From an uncultured Clostridia bacterium (GTDB taxonomy: Bacteria; Bacillota; Clostridia; Oscillospirales; Acutalibacteraceae), in NCBI GenBank assembly GCA_945912145.1, contig CAMEBF010000012.1, forward strand, positions 1-64,000: DNA of 64,000 bases. The letters run 5' to 3'. Positions 57,071-64,000 of the stretch are shown here, one piece after another (within the stretch, counting starts at the first letter, position 1; every line of letters begins with the position of its first letter). The notes beneath the pieces are model-generated. The model worked only from the letters and a program-made list of their open reading frames with translations, did no database searches and was not told the DNA's origin. Made by a program: the position numbers and the translations under genes.

Positions 57071-57808
57071 TTATTCGGCAGCGGCTTCCTCAGCGGGAGC
57101 TTCGGCTGCTTCGGGAGCGTTCTGCTCGCCCTGTTTGCCCTCAAGAACGGCATCGGCCATAGCACCGGCGATGAGCTTTACGGCGCGGATAGCGTCGTCG
57201 TTGCCGGGGATGACGTAGTCGATCTCATCGGGATCGCAGTTCGTATCGACGATTGCAACGATGGGGATACCGAGTTTCTTCGCTTCGGATACGGCAATGC
57301 GCTCTTTTCTGGGGTCAACGATGAACATCGCAGCAGGCATCTTTCTCATTTCGGTGATGCCGCCCAGGAATTTCTCGAGCTTTTCGATCTGGAGCTTCAG
57401 CTTGGCAACTTCCTTTTTGGGAAGAAGATCGAACGTGCCGTTCTCTTCCATCGCTTTGAGCTGAGCGAGTCTCTTGATTCTGAGCTTGATGGTGCTGAAG
57501 TTGGTGAGCATACCGCCGAGCCATCTGGCGTTGACGTAGGGCATACCGCAGCGTTCAGCCTCTTCCTTGATGGAATCCATAGCCTGCTTCTTGGTGCCGA
57601 CGAAGAGGATCTCGTCGCCGTTCTCGGCAACCTGACGAACGAACATATAAGCTTCTTCGAGCTTTTTGACCGTCTTCTGCAGGTCGATGATGTAGATTCC
57701 GTTACGCTCTGTGAAGATGTACTCTGCCATCTTCGGGTTCCATCTTCTCGTCTGGTGACCGAAATGGACGCCGGCTTCGAGAAGCTGTTTCATTGATACA
57801 ACTGACAT
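57071..57808 (-). CDS. rpsB: 30S ribosomal protein S2
   Basis: 245 aa. [22 protein letters not shown] and the [21 protein letters not shown] block (here [19 protein letters not shown]), with an acidic Ala/Glu-rich tail. RBS AAGGAGG 8 nt before ATG. First gene of the rpsB-tsf operon, with a structured leader. Confidence 0.98.
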   Translation of the reverse strand: MSVVSMKQLLEAGVHFGHQTRRWNPKMAEYIFTERNGIYIIDLQKTVKKLEEAYMFVRQVAENGDEILFVGTKKQAMDSIKEEAERCGMPYVNARWLGGMLTNFSTIKLRIKRLAQLKAMEENGTFDLLPKKEVAKLKLQIEKLEKFLGGITEMRKMPAAMFIVDPRKERIAVSEAKKLGIPIVAIVDTNCDPDEIDYVIPGNDDAIRAVKLIAGAMADAVLEGKQGEQNAPEAAEAPAEEAAAE

Positions 57809-57833
57809 AGTTTTTGCCTCCTTATTTTAACCG

Positions 57834-57893
57834 CCGCAGCTGTCAAATCCGTATGCGACATCTCGCGATGCAGGGACATACAAATCGGCTGCG
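57834..57893 (-). ncRNA. Structured leader of rpsB (possible S2 autoregulatory RNA)
   Basis: On the minus strand CGCAGC pairs with GCTGCG, GTATG with CATAC, and CATC-GCGA-GATG closes with a GNRA tetraloop, forming one long interrupted hairpin between promoter and ribosome site. Ribosomal-protein leaders of this kind commonly bind the product; I cannot match it to a named family. Confidence 0.6.
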
Positions 57894-57911
57894 TGAGTTT
57901 TAAGCGAATAG

Positions 57912-57940
57912 ATTATAACATAAGTATTGGCTGTTTGCAA
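57912..57940 (-). promoter_or_regulatory. Promoter of rpsB-tsf
   Basis: TTGCAA (57940-57935), 17 nt, TATAAT (57917-57912) on the minus strand; about 100-nt leader. Confidence 0.88.
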
Positions 57941-57977
57941 TAGGAAATTTCAATAAAGATAGATTTTTCGGGGCGAT

Positions 57978-59162
57978 TTATTTTAGATATTCCATAAAGA
58001 CCCAACCGTCAAAGCCGCCAAAGGAAACATGACCCCAGCTTCCCTTGACCTCATCGATAGTCAGCTCGGTGCCTTCGGGAATGGTCGTGAGCAGGTCGCC
58101 GCTCGATGAGTTGGTGCTGCGCAGGTTCAGCGTTTCGCCTTCACCGCCGAGATCAACGGTATAGACGCCGGTGGAGAAAGTCTGGACGGCGGTATCGCCG
58201 GTGGTCGTTTCGGTCGAAGAGGAGTCTGCTTTTTCGTCGAGCGTCGCATCGGGAGAGTATTTCAGATCTTTCATGCTGACCCAGCCCGTATAGGAATTGT
58301 AGGTCGTCTGGCCCATCTCGCCGCTGATTTCGGTGATCTCGATGACGGTGTTGTTCGGGATCGTCGCGAACAGGCGGTCTGCGGAAGATGATTTATACAT
58401 AAAGATGTTTTTCTGGTCGGAGTTTACGGTGTATCTGCCGGTCGGCAAGGCTGAAGGCACGGCGGAGGCCGGCTCGTTCACTGCCGGACTGCTGCCGGGT
58501 TCCTTGACGTCGCTTTGTGAGGGGGTTGTCTCTTTTTCGCCCCAAAGACCGAATTGCGCGCCGATCTGATGAATGCCGACGACAATGATGGCAAGTCCGA
58601 TGAGCACGGCGATACCGATAACGATCATTTTAACGTTGATATTCAGATGAGGCTTGGCCTTTTTCTGATTACGTGACGGAGCAGAACGCTTCGTTGCTTC
58701 CTCCGGATAGGGCTCATCATAGGAATCGTCTTCCGGCATTTCGTCTTCATAGGCATCGTAATTGCTTTCATAGACCGTGTCTTTTGACGGCTCATCATAG
58801 GAATTATATGTCGGCTTTCTGTAGGTTGGCTCGTCCGGATCGTCGCGGCGGTCGCGGCTGACAAACTGCCGGTCGTATTGCAGAATATCGGCCGTGGCGC
58901 GGTCGTACGCATGCGGATCGCGGTATTCCGGCGCGTTGGGATCGCTGCTGAAAATATCGGGAATATGTATGGTTTTCTGTGTCGGTTCTGTTGGTTTCGT
59001 CGCGGCCGGACGGTAAACGGAGGTTTTTTGCGTTACCGGCGTTGTCGGCGTCTGCGCTTTGCTTTCGGCGCGTTGGCGGTCGGCGGACGTAACAACACGT
59101 CCGCAGTTCGGACAGCATTTTTTGCCGTCCGGAATTTCATGTGAACAAATCGTGCATTTCAT
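57978..59162 (-). CDS. Zinc-ribbon membrane protein with two SH3 domains
   Basis: 394 aa. N-terminal zinc ribbon CTICSHEIPDGKKCCPNCG, a long acidic Pro/Tyr-rich disordered stretch (about 25-170), one transmembrane helix (MIVIGIAVLIGLAIIVVGI, about 180-200), then two bacterial SH3 domains outside (YTVNSDQKNIFMYKSSSADR and LNLRSTNSSSGDLLTTIPEG). Likely senses or binds cell-wall peptides. First in a stretch with DUF3006 and ComEC-like genes but with a 24-nt gap and no clear link. Confidence 0.82.
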   Translation of the reverse strand: MKCTICSHEIPDGKKCCPNCGRVVTSADRQRAESKAQTPTTPVTQKTSVYRPAATKPTEPTQKTIHIPDIFSSDPNAPEYRDPHAYDRATADILQYDRQFVSRDRRDDPDEPTYRKPTYNSYDEPSKDTVYESNYDAYEDEMPEDDSYDEPYPEEATKRSAPSRNQKKAKPHLNINVKMIVIGIAVLIGLAIIVVGIHQIGAQFGLWGEKETTPSQSDVKEPGSSPAVNEPASAVPSALPTGRYTVNSDQKNIFMYKSSSADRLFATIPNNTVIEITEISGEMGQTTYNSYTGWVSMKDLKYSPDATLDEKADSSSTETTTGDTAVQTFSTGVYTVDLGGEGETLNLRSTNSSSGDLLTTIPEGTELTIDEVKGSWGHVSFGGFDGWVFMEYLK

Positions 59163-59186
59163 AATGGTACTTCCTCTCCCTTTTTC

Positions 59187-59411
59187 TTATTTTGCTTTAT
59201 CGAAAAGGCGTCTGCGCTTTTCGGCGATTCTTTTCCTTCGTGTTGTCGTTTCGGTTCGGTCGAAAAGATAGGTTTCGTTTTCGTATCGAAAAATGCTTCC
59301 GATTCCGTCGTGAGGCGGCAGGGCATTGAGCGGTACATCGTATTTTTGTCCGTCGTCAGCGATCAGGACGCAGACACCGCCGTCTTCGATTCTGTCAAGC
59401 GAAAAAAACAT
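59187..59411 (-). CDS. DUF3006 protein
   Basis: 74 aa. Starts FFSLDRIEDGGVCVLIADDGQ with the DUF3006 pattern (DRxE-x-AVL, then a basic tail TTRRKRIAEKRRR). This small domain is repeatedly encoded next to ComEC-like metallo-hydrolases, as here (6 nt downstream). Function unknown. Confidence 0.88.
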   Translation of the reverse strand: MFFSLDRIEDGGVCVLIADDGQKYDVPLNALPPHDGIGSIFRYENETYLFDRTETTTRRKRIAEKRRRLFDKAK

Positions 59412-59417
59412 GGTCTG

Positions 59418-60350
59418 TCACCTCTGTGTACTGATATAATACGTTTCCGTCGTACAGGTCACCGTCACGGTGCCGCTGATATCCGTCCGGTAATATTTTA
59501 CGCCGGAATCCTCGAGTCTCGTCAGAATATCGTCGGCGGGATGCCCGTAGCTGTTGCCTGCGCCGACGGAAATGACGGCAGTCTCGGGCTGCAGGAGTGT
59601 CAGAAAATCGCGGCTTGTGGACGTTTTGCTGCCGTGATGCCCGACCTTGAGAATTGTGGCGCGCAGGTCGGGATAATGGGAAGCGATCTGCTTTTCGACT
59701 GCTTTTTCCGCGTCGCCGGTCATCAGGAACGAAGTGGGTCCGGCGGTGATGTGAAGAACGACGGAATTATTATTTTCTTCGGATTGTGAAACTTCAAACG
59801 GCGCTAAAACCTTGCAGGAGGCATAGCCCACGGAGAAGGTCATGTCCGGTTTTGCCAATATAATTTCTGCACCGGAAGCATCTGCCACGTCGAGAAACGC
59901 TTCATAGACGGAGGCTGAACCACTCTGGTCGGATGGCTCGGAAAGCAGAATGTGCTCGGTCGGCATCACGGCGAGAATGTCCGCCATGCCGCCCATATGG
60001 TCGGTGTGCGCGTGCGTGACAACGAGATAATCGAGCTTCTCTACACCGAGTTCGGTCATCGTGTCAAGCACAGTCTGCGCGTTTTCCTTTTCGCCGCAGT
60101 CGATCAGCATCGCTTCGTCTCCCGAGAGAAACAGCGTGCAGTCGCCTTGTCCGACGTCGATAAAATGCGCGGTGAGCAGCGTTTCGACTCCCTCGGGTAT
60201 GGAAACGCTTTGGACGTCGCCCGGTGCGACCTGCTGCGATAAATTGTCCCAGACGCCGGTTTTGTCGAGAACGGTGGAGACGATCAGAAACAGCAGAACA
60301 ACCGCGATCGCGACGATGGTCTTAGTGGCGCTTTTTTTGCGTTTTGCCAT
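59418..60350 (-). CDS. ComEC/Rec2-like metallo-beta-lactamase-fold hydrolase, membrane-anchored
   Basis: 310 aa. One N-terminal helix (about 10-30), then FIDVGQGDCTLF, VVTHAHTDHMGG (HxHxDH), TGDAEKAVEK and LKVGHHGSKTSTS. It corresponds to the isolated MBL domain of ComEC, so probably an extracellular nuclease or phosphodiesterase. RBS GGGAGG; its start overlaps the end of the YgiQ gene by 29 nt. Confidence 0.9.
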   Translation of the reverse strand: MAKRKKSATKTIVAIAVVLLFLIVSTVLDKTGVWDNLSQQVAPGDVQSVSIPEGVETLLTAHFIDVGQGDCTLFLSGDEAMLIDCGEKENAQTVLDTMTELGVEKLDYLVVTHAHTDHMGGMADILAVMPTEHILLSEPSDQSGSASVYEAFLDVADASGAEIILAKPDMTFSVGYASCKVLAPFEVSQSEENNNSVVLHITAGPTSFLMTGDAEKAVEKQIASHYPDLRATILKVGHHGSKTSTSRDFLTLLQPETAVISVGAGNSYGHPADDILTRLEDSGVKYYRTDISGTVTVTCTTETYYISTQR

Positions 60351-62208
60351 AGCGCATGCCTCCCTGTGTTTTTCGGTTTTTCTCGTTTTGCCGGCGGCGG
60401 TTTTCCGCCTGATAGTTTGCCGTGCCTTTGATGAGACAGTCAGGCGACGAACCGATCAGATCTGTCCGATGTGCCTTTTTCAGCGCCTCTTCGACAATGG
60501 CGCGGTTCTTCGGATCGAAATAGCGCATCAGAGCGCGCTGCATCGCCTTGTCGTGCGGATCTTTTGCGACATATACGGGTTCAAGCGTATAGGGATCGAG
60601 CTCCGTATAGAACATCGCGGTGGAGATCGTTCCCGGTGTCGGGTAGAAATCCTGCACCTGTTCGGGGTGGAGTCCCTGTTGTTTGATGAACAGCGCCAGA
60701 TCAACAGCGTCGCTCAGCGTGCTGCCGGGATGTGAGGACATCAGATACGGCACGACGTACTGTTCCTTGCCGACGGATTTGCTCAGCTCAAAATACCGCT
60801 TAGCGAATTTGATATAGGCTTCAATGTGCGGCTTGCCCATTTTGTCGAGAACCGCCGCCGAACAGTGCTCCGGCGCGACCTTGAGCTGACCGCTGACATG
60901 GTATTGAACCAGTTCCTTGAAAAATTCTTCGCTTTTGTCTTCGAGCATATAGTCGAAGCGGATGCCCGAGCGCACAAAGACCTTTTTGACGCCGGGGAGA
61001 TTCCGCACGGTTCTTAATATATCGAGGTATTCGCTTTCGTCGGCAACGAGATTCGGACAGGGCTTCGGCGCAAGGCACTTTTTGCCCTTGCAAAGCCCTC
61101 GTTTTTCCTGTCCCTGACACGACGGAAAACGGAAGTTGGCGGTCGGTCCGCCGATGTCGTGAATATAGCCCTTGAAATTGGGCAGCGTGGTGAGTTTTTT
61201 CGCCTCTTTGACGATGGATTCCTTGCTGCGTGATGTGATGTAGCGTCCCTGATGGAATGCCAGCGAGCAGAAATTGCATGCGCCGAAGCAGCCTCTGACG
61301 TGTGTGATGGAGAATTCGACCTCCTGAATGCCGGGGACGCCGCCGTCTTTTTCATACGACGGGTGATACGTACGCATAAAAGGCAGCTCGTAAACGGCGT
61401 CAAGCTCCGGCGTCGTAAGCGGATCCATCGGCTCGTTCTGCACGAGCATCAGCTTGCCGTGCTTCTGCTTGACTTTTTTGCCGCGGAAGAAATCCTGTTC
61501 GTCCTGCTGAATGCGGACGGAAATCGCGTATTCGCGCTTGCTTTGGCACACGTTTTCAAAGGACGGACATTCTGCGCCGCCGTAGGGCGTTTCACGGACG
61601 TCCACGAGATAACAGGTACCCTTGATGTCGTGCATATCGTGAATGCTTTCGCCTTTCGCGAGACGGTCGGCAATTTCAACGGTCTGCTTTTCGCCCATAC
61701 CGTAGGAGATGAGGTCGGCTCCAGAAGAAATCAGAATCGAGGGGTGAATCGCGTCGTCCCAGTAATCGTAGTGCGCAAAACGGCGCAAAGACGCTTCCAG
61801 ACCGCCTATGATAATCGGAATATCGCCGTAAAGCTCACGGATTTTTTGACAGTAGACCGTGACGGCGCGGTCGGGTCTTTTGCCCATCTTGCCGCCGGGT
61901 GTGTAGGCGTCGGACGTCCGTCTCTTTTTGGCGACGGTGTAGTGCGCGACCATGGAATCGATATTGCCGGCAGAGACGAAGAATCCGAGACGGGGCTTGC
62001 CGAACTGCGTAAAATCGCGGTCGGACTTCCAGTCGGGCTGCGCAAGAAACGCGACCTTATAACCTGCGTTTTCGAGCACACGCGTGATGATTGCCGGTCC
62101 GAAGCTCGGGTGATCGACGTAGGCGTCGCCGCTGACGTAGACGAAATCCACTTCGTCCCATCCCCGTTTTTGCATATCGGCTTTGTTAATCGGCAGAAAA
62201 TCTGTCAT
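60322..62208 (-). CDS. YgiQ-family radical SAM protein
   Basis: 628 aa. N-terminal cobalamin-binding-like domain (about 1-250), radical SAM motif RGCFGACNFCSLAF, and a C-terminal region with GKPHIEAYIKFAKR and a basic tail. Function of YgiQ is unknown. Start overlaps the FtsK stop by one base (TGATG), indicating coupling. Confidence 0.93.
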   Translation of the reverse strand: MTDFLPINKADMQKRGWDEVDFVYVSGDAYVDHPSFGPAIITRVLENAGYKVAFLAQPDWKSDRDFTQFGKPRLGFFVSAGNIDSMVAHYTVAKKRRTSDAYTPGGKMGKRPDRAVTVYCQKIRELYGDIPIIIGGLEASLRRFAHYDYWDDAIHPSILISSGADLISYGMGEKQTVEIADRLAKGESIHDMHDIKGTCYLVDVRETPYGGAECPSFENVCQSKREYAISVRIQQDEQDFFRGKKVKQKHGKLMLVQNEPMDPLTTPELDAVYELPFMRTYHPSYEKDGGVPGIQEVEFSITHVRGCFGACNFCSLAFHQGRYITSRSKESIVKEAKKLTTLPNFKGYIHDIGGPTANFRFPSCQGQEKRGLCKGKKCLAPKPCPNLVADESEYLDILRTVRNLPGVKKVFVRSGIRFDYMLEDKSEEFFKELVQYHVSGQLKVAPEHCSAAVLDKMGKPHIEAYIKFAKRYFELSKSVGKEQYVVPYLMSSHPGSTLSDAVDLALFIKQQGLHPEQVQDFYPTPGTISTAMFYTELDPYTLEPVYVAKDPHDKAMQRALMRYFDPKNRAIVEEALKKAHRTDLIGSSPDCLIKGTANYQAENRRRQNEKNRKTQGGMRYGKTQKKRH

Positions 62209-64000
62209 CAGAAATCGTCTCCGTCATCGGGTACTTCGGACGCCGGCGCGTCGGGTGCCATCGCGTTCATTTCGTACCACTGCGCTTTGGTCATCAATAC
62301 TTTTCTCGGCTTGCTGCCGGCGTGCGGACCGACCACGCCCTTATCTTCGAGCGCGTCCATAATGCGTCCGGCTTTGGCGAAGCCTAAACTCAAATGTCTT
62401 TGTAAAGAGGAAATCGAGGCCTTTTCCGGGTTGCTGATGACCAGTTCCGCGGCTTTCATGATGATCTCGTTGTCCGCGTCGGAAACGGCGGCGCCGTCCG
62501 AGTCTTTGTTGCCTTTTTTCGGCGCGGCAGAGAGCGCCTGCTTTTCGATCTCCTGCTGAATATCGTCGTTATAAGCGGTCGTCTCCTGCGTCTTGACAAA
62601 TGCGACGACCTTTTCGATCTCCGCGTCGGAGAGGTAACAGCCCTGTACGCGGTGCGGCTTCGACGAGCCGACAGGGCAGAAGAGCATGTCGCCCAATCCC
62701 AACAGCTTTTCCGCGCCGGAGGCGTCGAGAATGGTTCTCGAGTCCACCTGCGAAGAGACGGAAAGCGCAATACGGCTGGGAATATTTGCCTTGATCAGAC
62801 CCGTGATGACGTCAACGGACGGACGCTGCGTTGCGACGACCAAGTGCATTCCGGCAGCACGCGCCATCTGAGCAAGACGGGTGATGGAGCCTTCGACCTC
62901 GGACGGCGCAACCGACATCAGGTCGGACAGCTCGTCGATGACAATGACGATCTGTGACATCTTCTGCAATTCGGGATTGGATTCGCACAGGTGATTGTAT
63001 GCGCCAATGTCACGCACGCCGTTGTCGTTGAGCGTTTTATAGCGGTTGAGCATTTCGGTGACTGCCCAACCCAACGCGCCGGCGGCCTTTCTGGCGTCGG
63101 AAACAACGGGGACGAGCAGGTGCGGAATGCCGTTATAGACGGAGAATTCAACCTGTTTGGGGTCGATGAGCACGAGCTTGACTTCACTCGGTTTCGCGTT
63201 ATATAAAAGGCTGACGATCATTGCGTTCAGACAGACGGATTTACCCGAGCCCGTCGTGCCGGCGATGAGCAGATGCGGCATCTTGGCGAGATCGGCGCAG
63301 ACGACGTTGCCGGCGATGTCCTTGCCGAGCGCGACGTTAAGCTTGCTCTTCGCGGTGGCGTTCCGATAGATGTCGCTGTCCACGATTTCACGCATCGTGA
63401 CGGTGGTGCGCCCTCTGTTGGGCACCTCGATGCCGATAGCGGATTTGTTCGGGATCGGCGCTTCGATACGAACGCCGGCGGGAGCCGCCAGATGCAGCGC
63501 CAGATCGTCCGCAAGCCCCGTGAATTTGCTGATTTTGACGCCGGGAGCCGGGGCTAATTCATAGCGCGTGACAGACGGACCGGGCACGACCTCCACAACC
63601 TTGGCTTCGACATTGAAGCTGTGGAGGGCTTCGATGAGCTTGTCCGCCGTGGCTTTCAGATCGGCCTGCGACGCGGTGCGCGGATTGCGCACGGGTGGAC
63701 GCAGACAGTCAAGCGGCGGCAGCATATAGGTGTCCTCGTTCGGTTCGTCCTCGGCGTCCTCAATTTCGGATGCGACGGATTCCTGCGCGGACGCTAATTC
63801 TTCTTTGGACAGCTTTTTCGCTTCCTCAGCTGCCTGTTTTTCGGCGGCTAAGGCGAAAATATCCTTGATTTCGGGATTTTCGGGTTCGGGCTTCGGCGGC
63901 TGCTCCGGCTCGGCAGGTGCAATGACCTCCGGCTCCGGTTGCGGCGGTGCGGATTCTTCCGGTTTCGTTTCTGTTTTGTCTACGCCATCTTCGGAGAGCA
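62208..64000 (-). CDS. DNA translocase FtsK/SpoIIIE, 5' truncated
   Basis: The frame stays open to the window edge; about 597 codons are visible. An acidic Pro/Glu-rich linker (about the first 120 visible residues) precedes the motor: HLLIAGTTGSGKSVCLNA (Walker A), VIVIDELSDLMSV (Walker B), VVATQRPSVDVITGLIKAN, and a winged-helix gamma domain near the end (LQRHLSLGFAKAGRIMDALE) that reads KOPS/SRS-type DNA sequences. N-terminal membrane part lies outside. Pumps chromosomal DNA during division or sporulation. Confidence 0.96.
   Translation of the reverse strand, partial: LSEDGVDKTETKPEESAPPQPEPEVIAPAEPEQPPKPEPENPEIKDIFALAAEKQAAEEAKKLSKEELASAQESVASEIEDAEDEPNEDTYMLPPLDCLRPPVRNPRTASQADLKATADKLIEALHSFNVEAKVVEVVPGPSVTRYELAPAPGVKISKFTGLADDLALHLAAPAGVRIEAPIPNKSAIGIEVPNRGRTTVTMREIVDSDIYRNATAKSKLNVALGKDIAGNVVCADLAKMPHLLIAGTTGSGKSVCLNAMIVSLLYNAKPSEVKLVLIDPKQVEFSVYNGIPHLLVPVVSDARKAAGALGWAVTEMLNRYKTLNDNGVRDIGAYNHLCESNPELQKMSQIVIVIDELSDLMSVAPSEVEGSITRLAQMARAAGMHLVVATQRPSVDVITGLIKANIPSRIALSVSSQVDSRTILDASGAEKLLGLGDMLFCPVGSSKPHRVQGCYLSDAEIEKVVAFVKTQETTAYNDDIQQEIEKQALSAAPKKGNKDSDGAAVSDADNEIIMKAAELVISNPEKASISSLQRHLSLGFAKAGRIMDALEDKGVVGPHAGSKPRKVLMTKAQWYEMNAMAPDAPASEVPDDGDDF

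Overview
The window reads as a chromosomal stretch from an anaerobic, saccharolytic Gram-positive bacterium of the class Clostridia, probably Oscillospiraceae/Ruminococcaceae-like. The evidence is an NAD-linked multisubunit [FeFe] hydrogenase operon, pyruvate phosphate dikinase, many glycoside hydrolases with GPH-type sugar transporters, three secreted proteins ending in dockerin-like repeats, strong GGAGG ribosome sites, and promoters that almost all have a 17-nt spacer. Base composition looks fairly even and moderately GC-rich, apart from a few AT-rich small genes and intergenic repeats. I saw no rRNA, tRNA, transposase, phage or CRISPR array.

Layout. 1-1.7 kb: end of a sigma factor plus its anti-sigma partner. 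1.7-9.6 kb: divergent sugar units (GH31 + GPH symporter on the minus strand; MFS carrier + secreted alpha/beta hydrolase on the plus strand). 9.6-15.4 kb: metallophosphoesterase, a small unknown gene, a cation/proton antiporter behind a probable fluoride riboswitch, and ppdK. 15.6-21.8 kb: GPH transporter, M20 peptidase, GH95-like lipoprotein, small lipoprotein. 21.9-26.1 kb: ACT protein, PC4/YdbC-like protein, and two secreted dockerin-tailed proteins (papain-like and lysozyme-like heads). 26.5-35.1 kb: hydrogenase operon hydC - DRTGG - RsbW-like ATPase - HydS-like sensor hydrogenase - DRTGG - PHP - ATPase - 2Fe-2S protein - hydB - hydA. 35.1-40.3 kb: amino-acid racemase, GH18, rlmD, galU, a Prok-RING membrane protein. 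40.5-49 kb: DUF4143 ATPase, ArsC-like protein, GH35, a four-helix-bundle gene inside a repeat-bounded element, then a GH4 / sugar kinase / dehydrogenase / TIM-barrel operon. 49-55.8 kb: antiporter with PII-like partner, panE, LOG protein, GH130, AIM24 protein, HAD phosphatase, dockerin protein. 56-64 kb: tsf, rpsB, SH3 protein, DUF3006, ComEC-like hydrolase, YgiQ radical SAM protein, and a 5'-truncated FtsK/SpoIIIE.

The most unusual signal is a family of intergenic elements. Each has constant flanks (TCGG ... GATTTATA), a perfect mini-hairpin whose stem sequence differs between copies while the triloop is TGC or TTC, and adjoining degenerate 7-bp tandem repeats. Two copies are complete, with inverted ends. 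One (44065-44605) encloses a gene for a 23S rRNA-intervening-sequence-type four-helix-bundle protein. The other (29199-29343) has the same ends but no gene. Solo copies fill the gaps inside the hydrogenase operon, and a five-hairpin array with roughly 20-24 bp period lies in the 3' untranslated region of panE.
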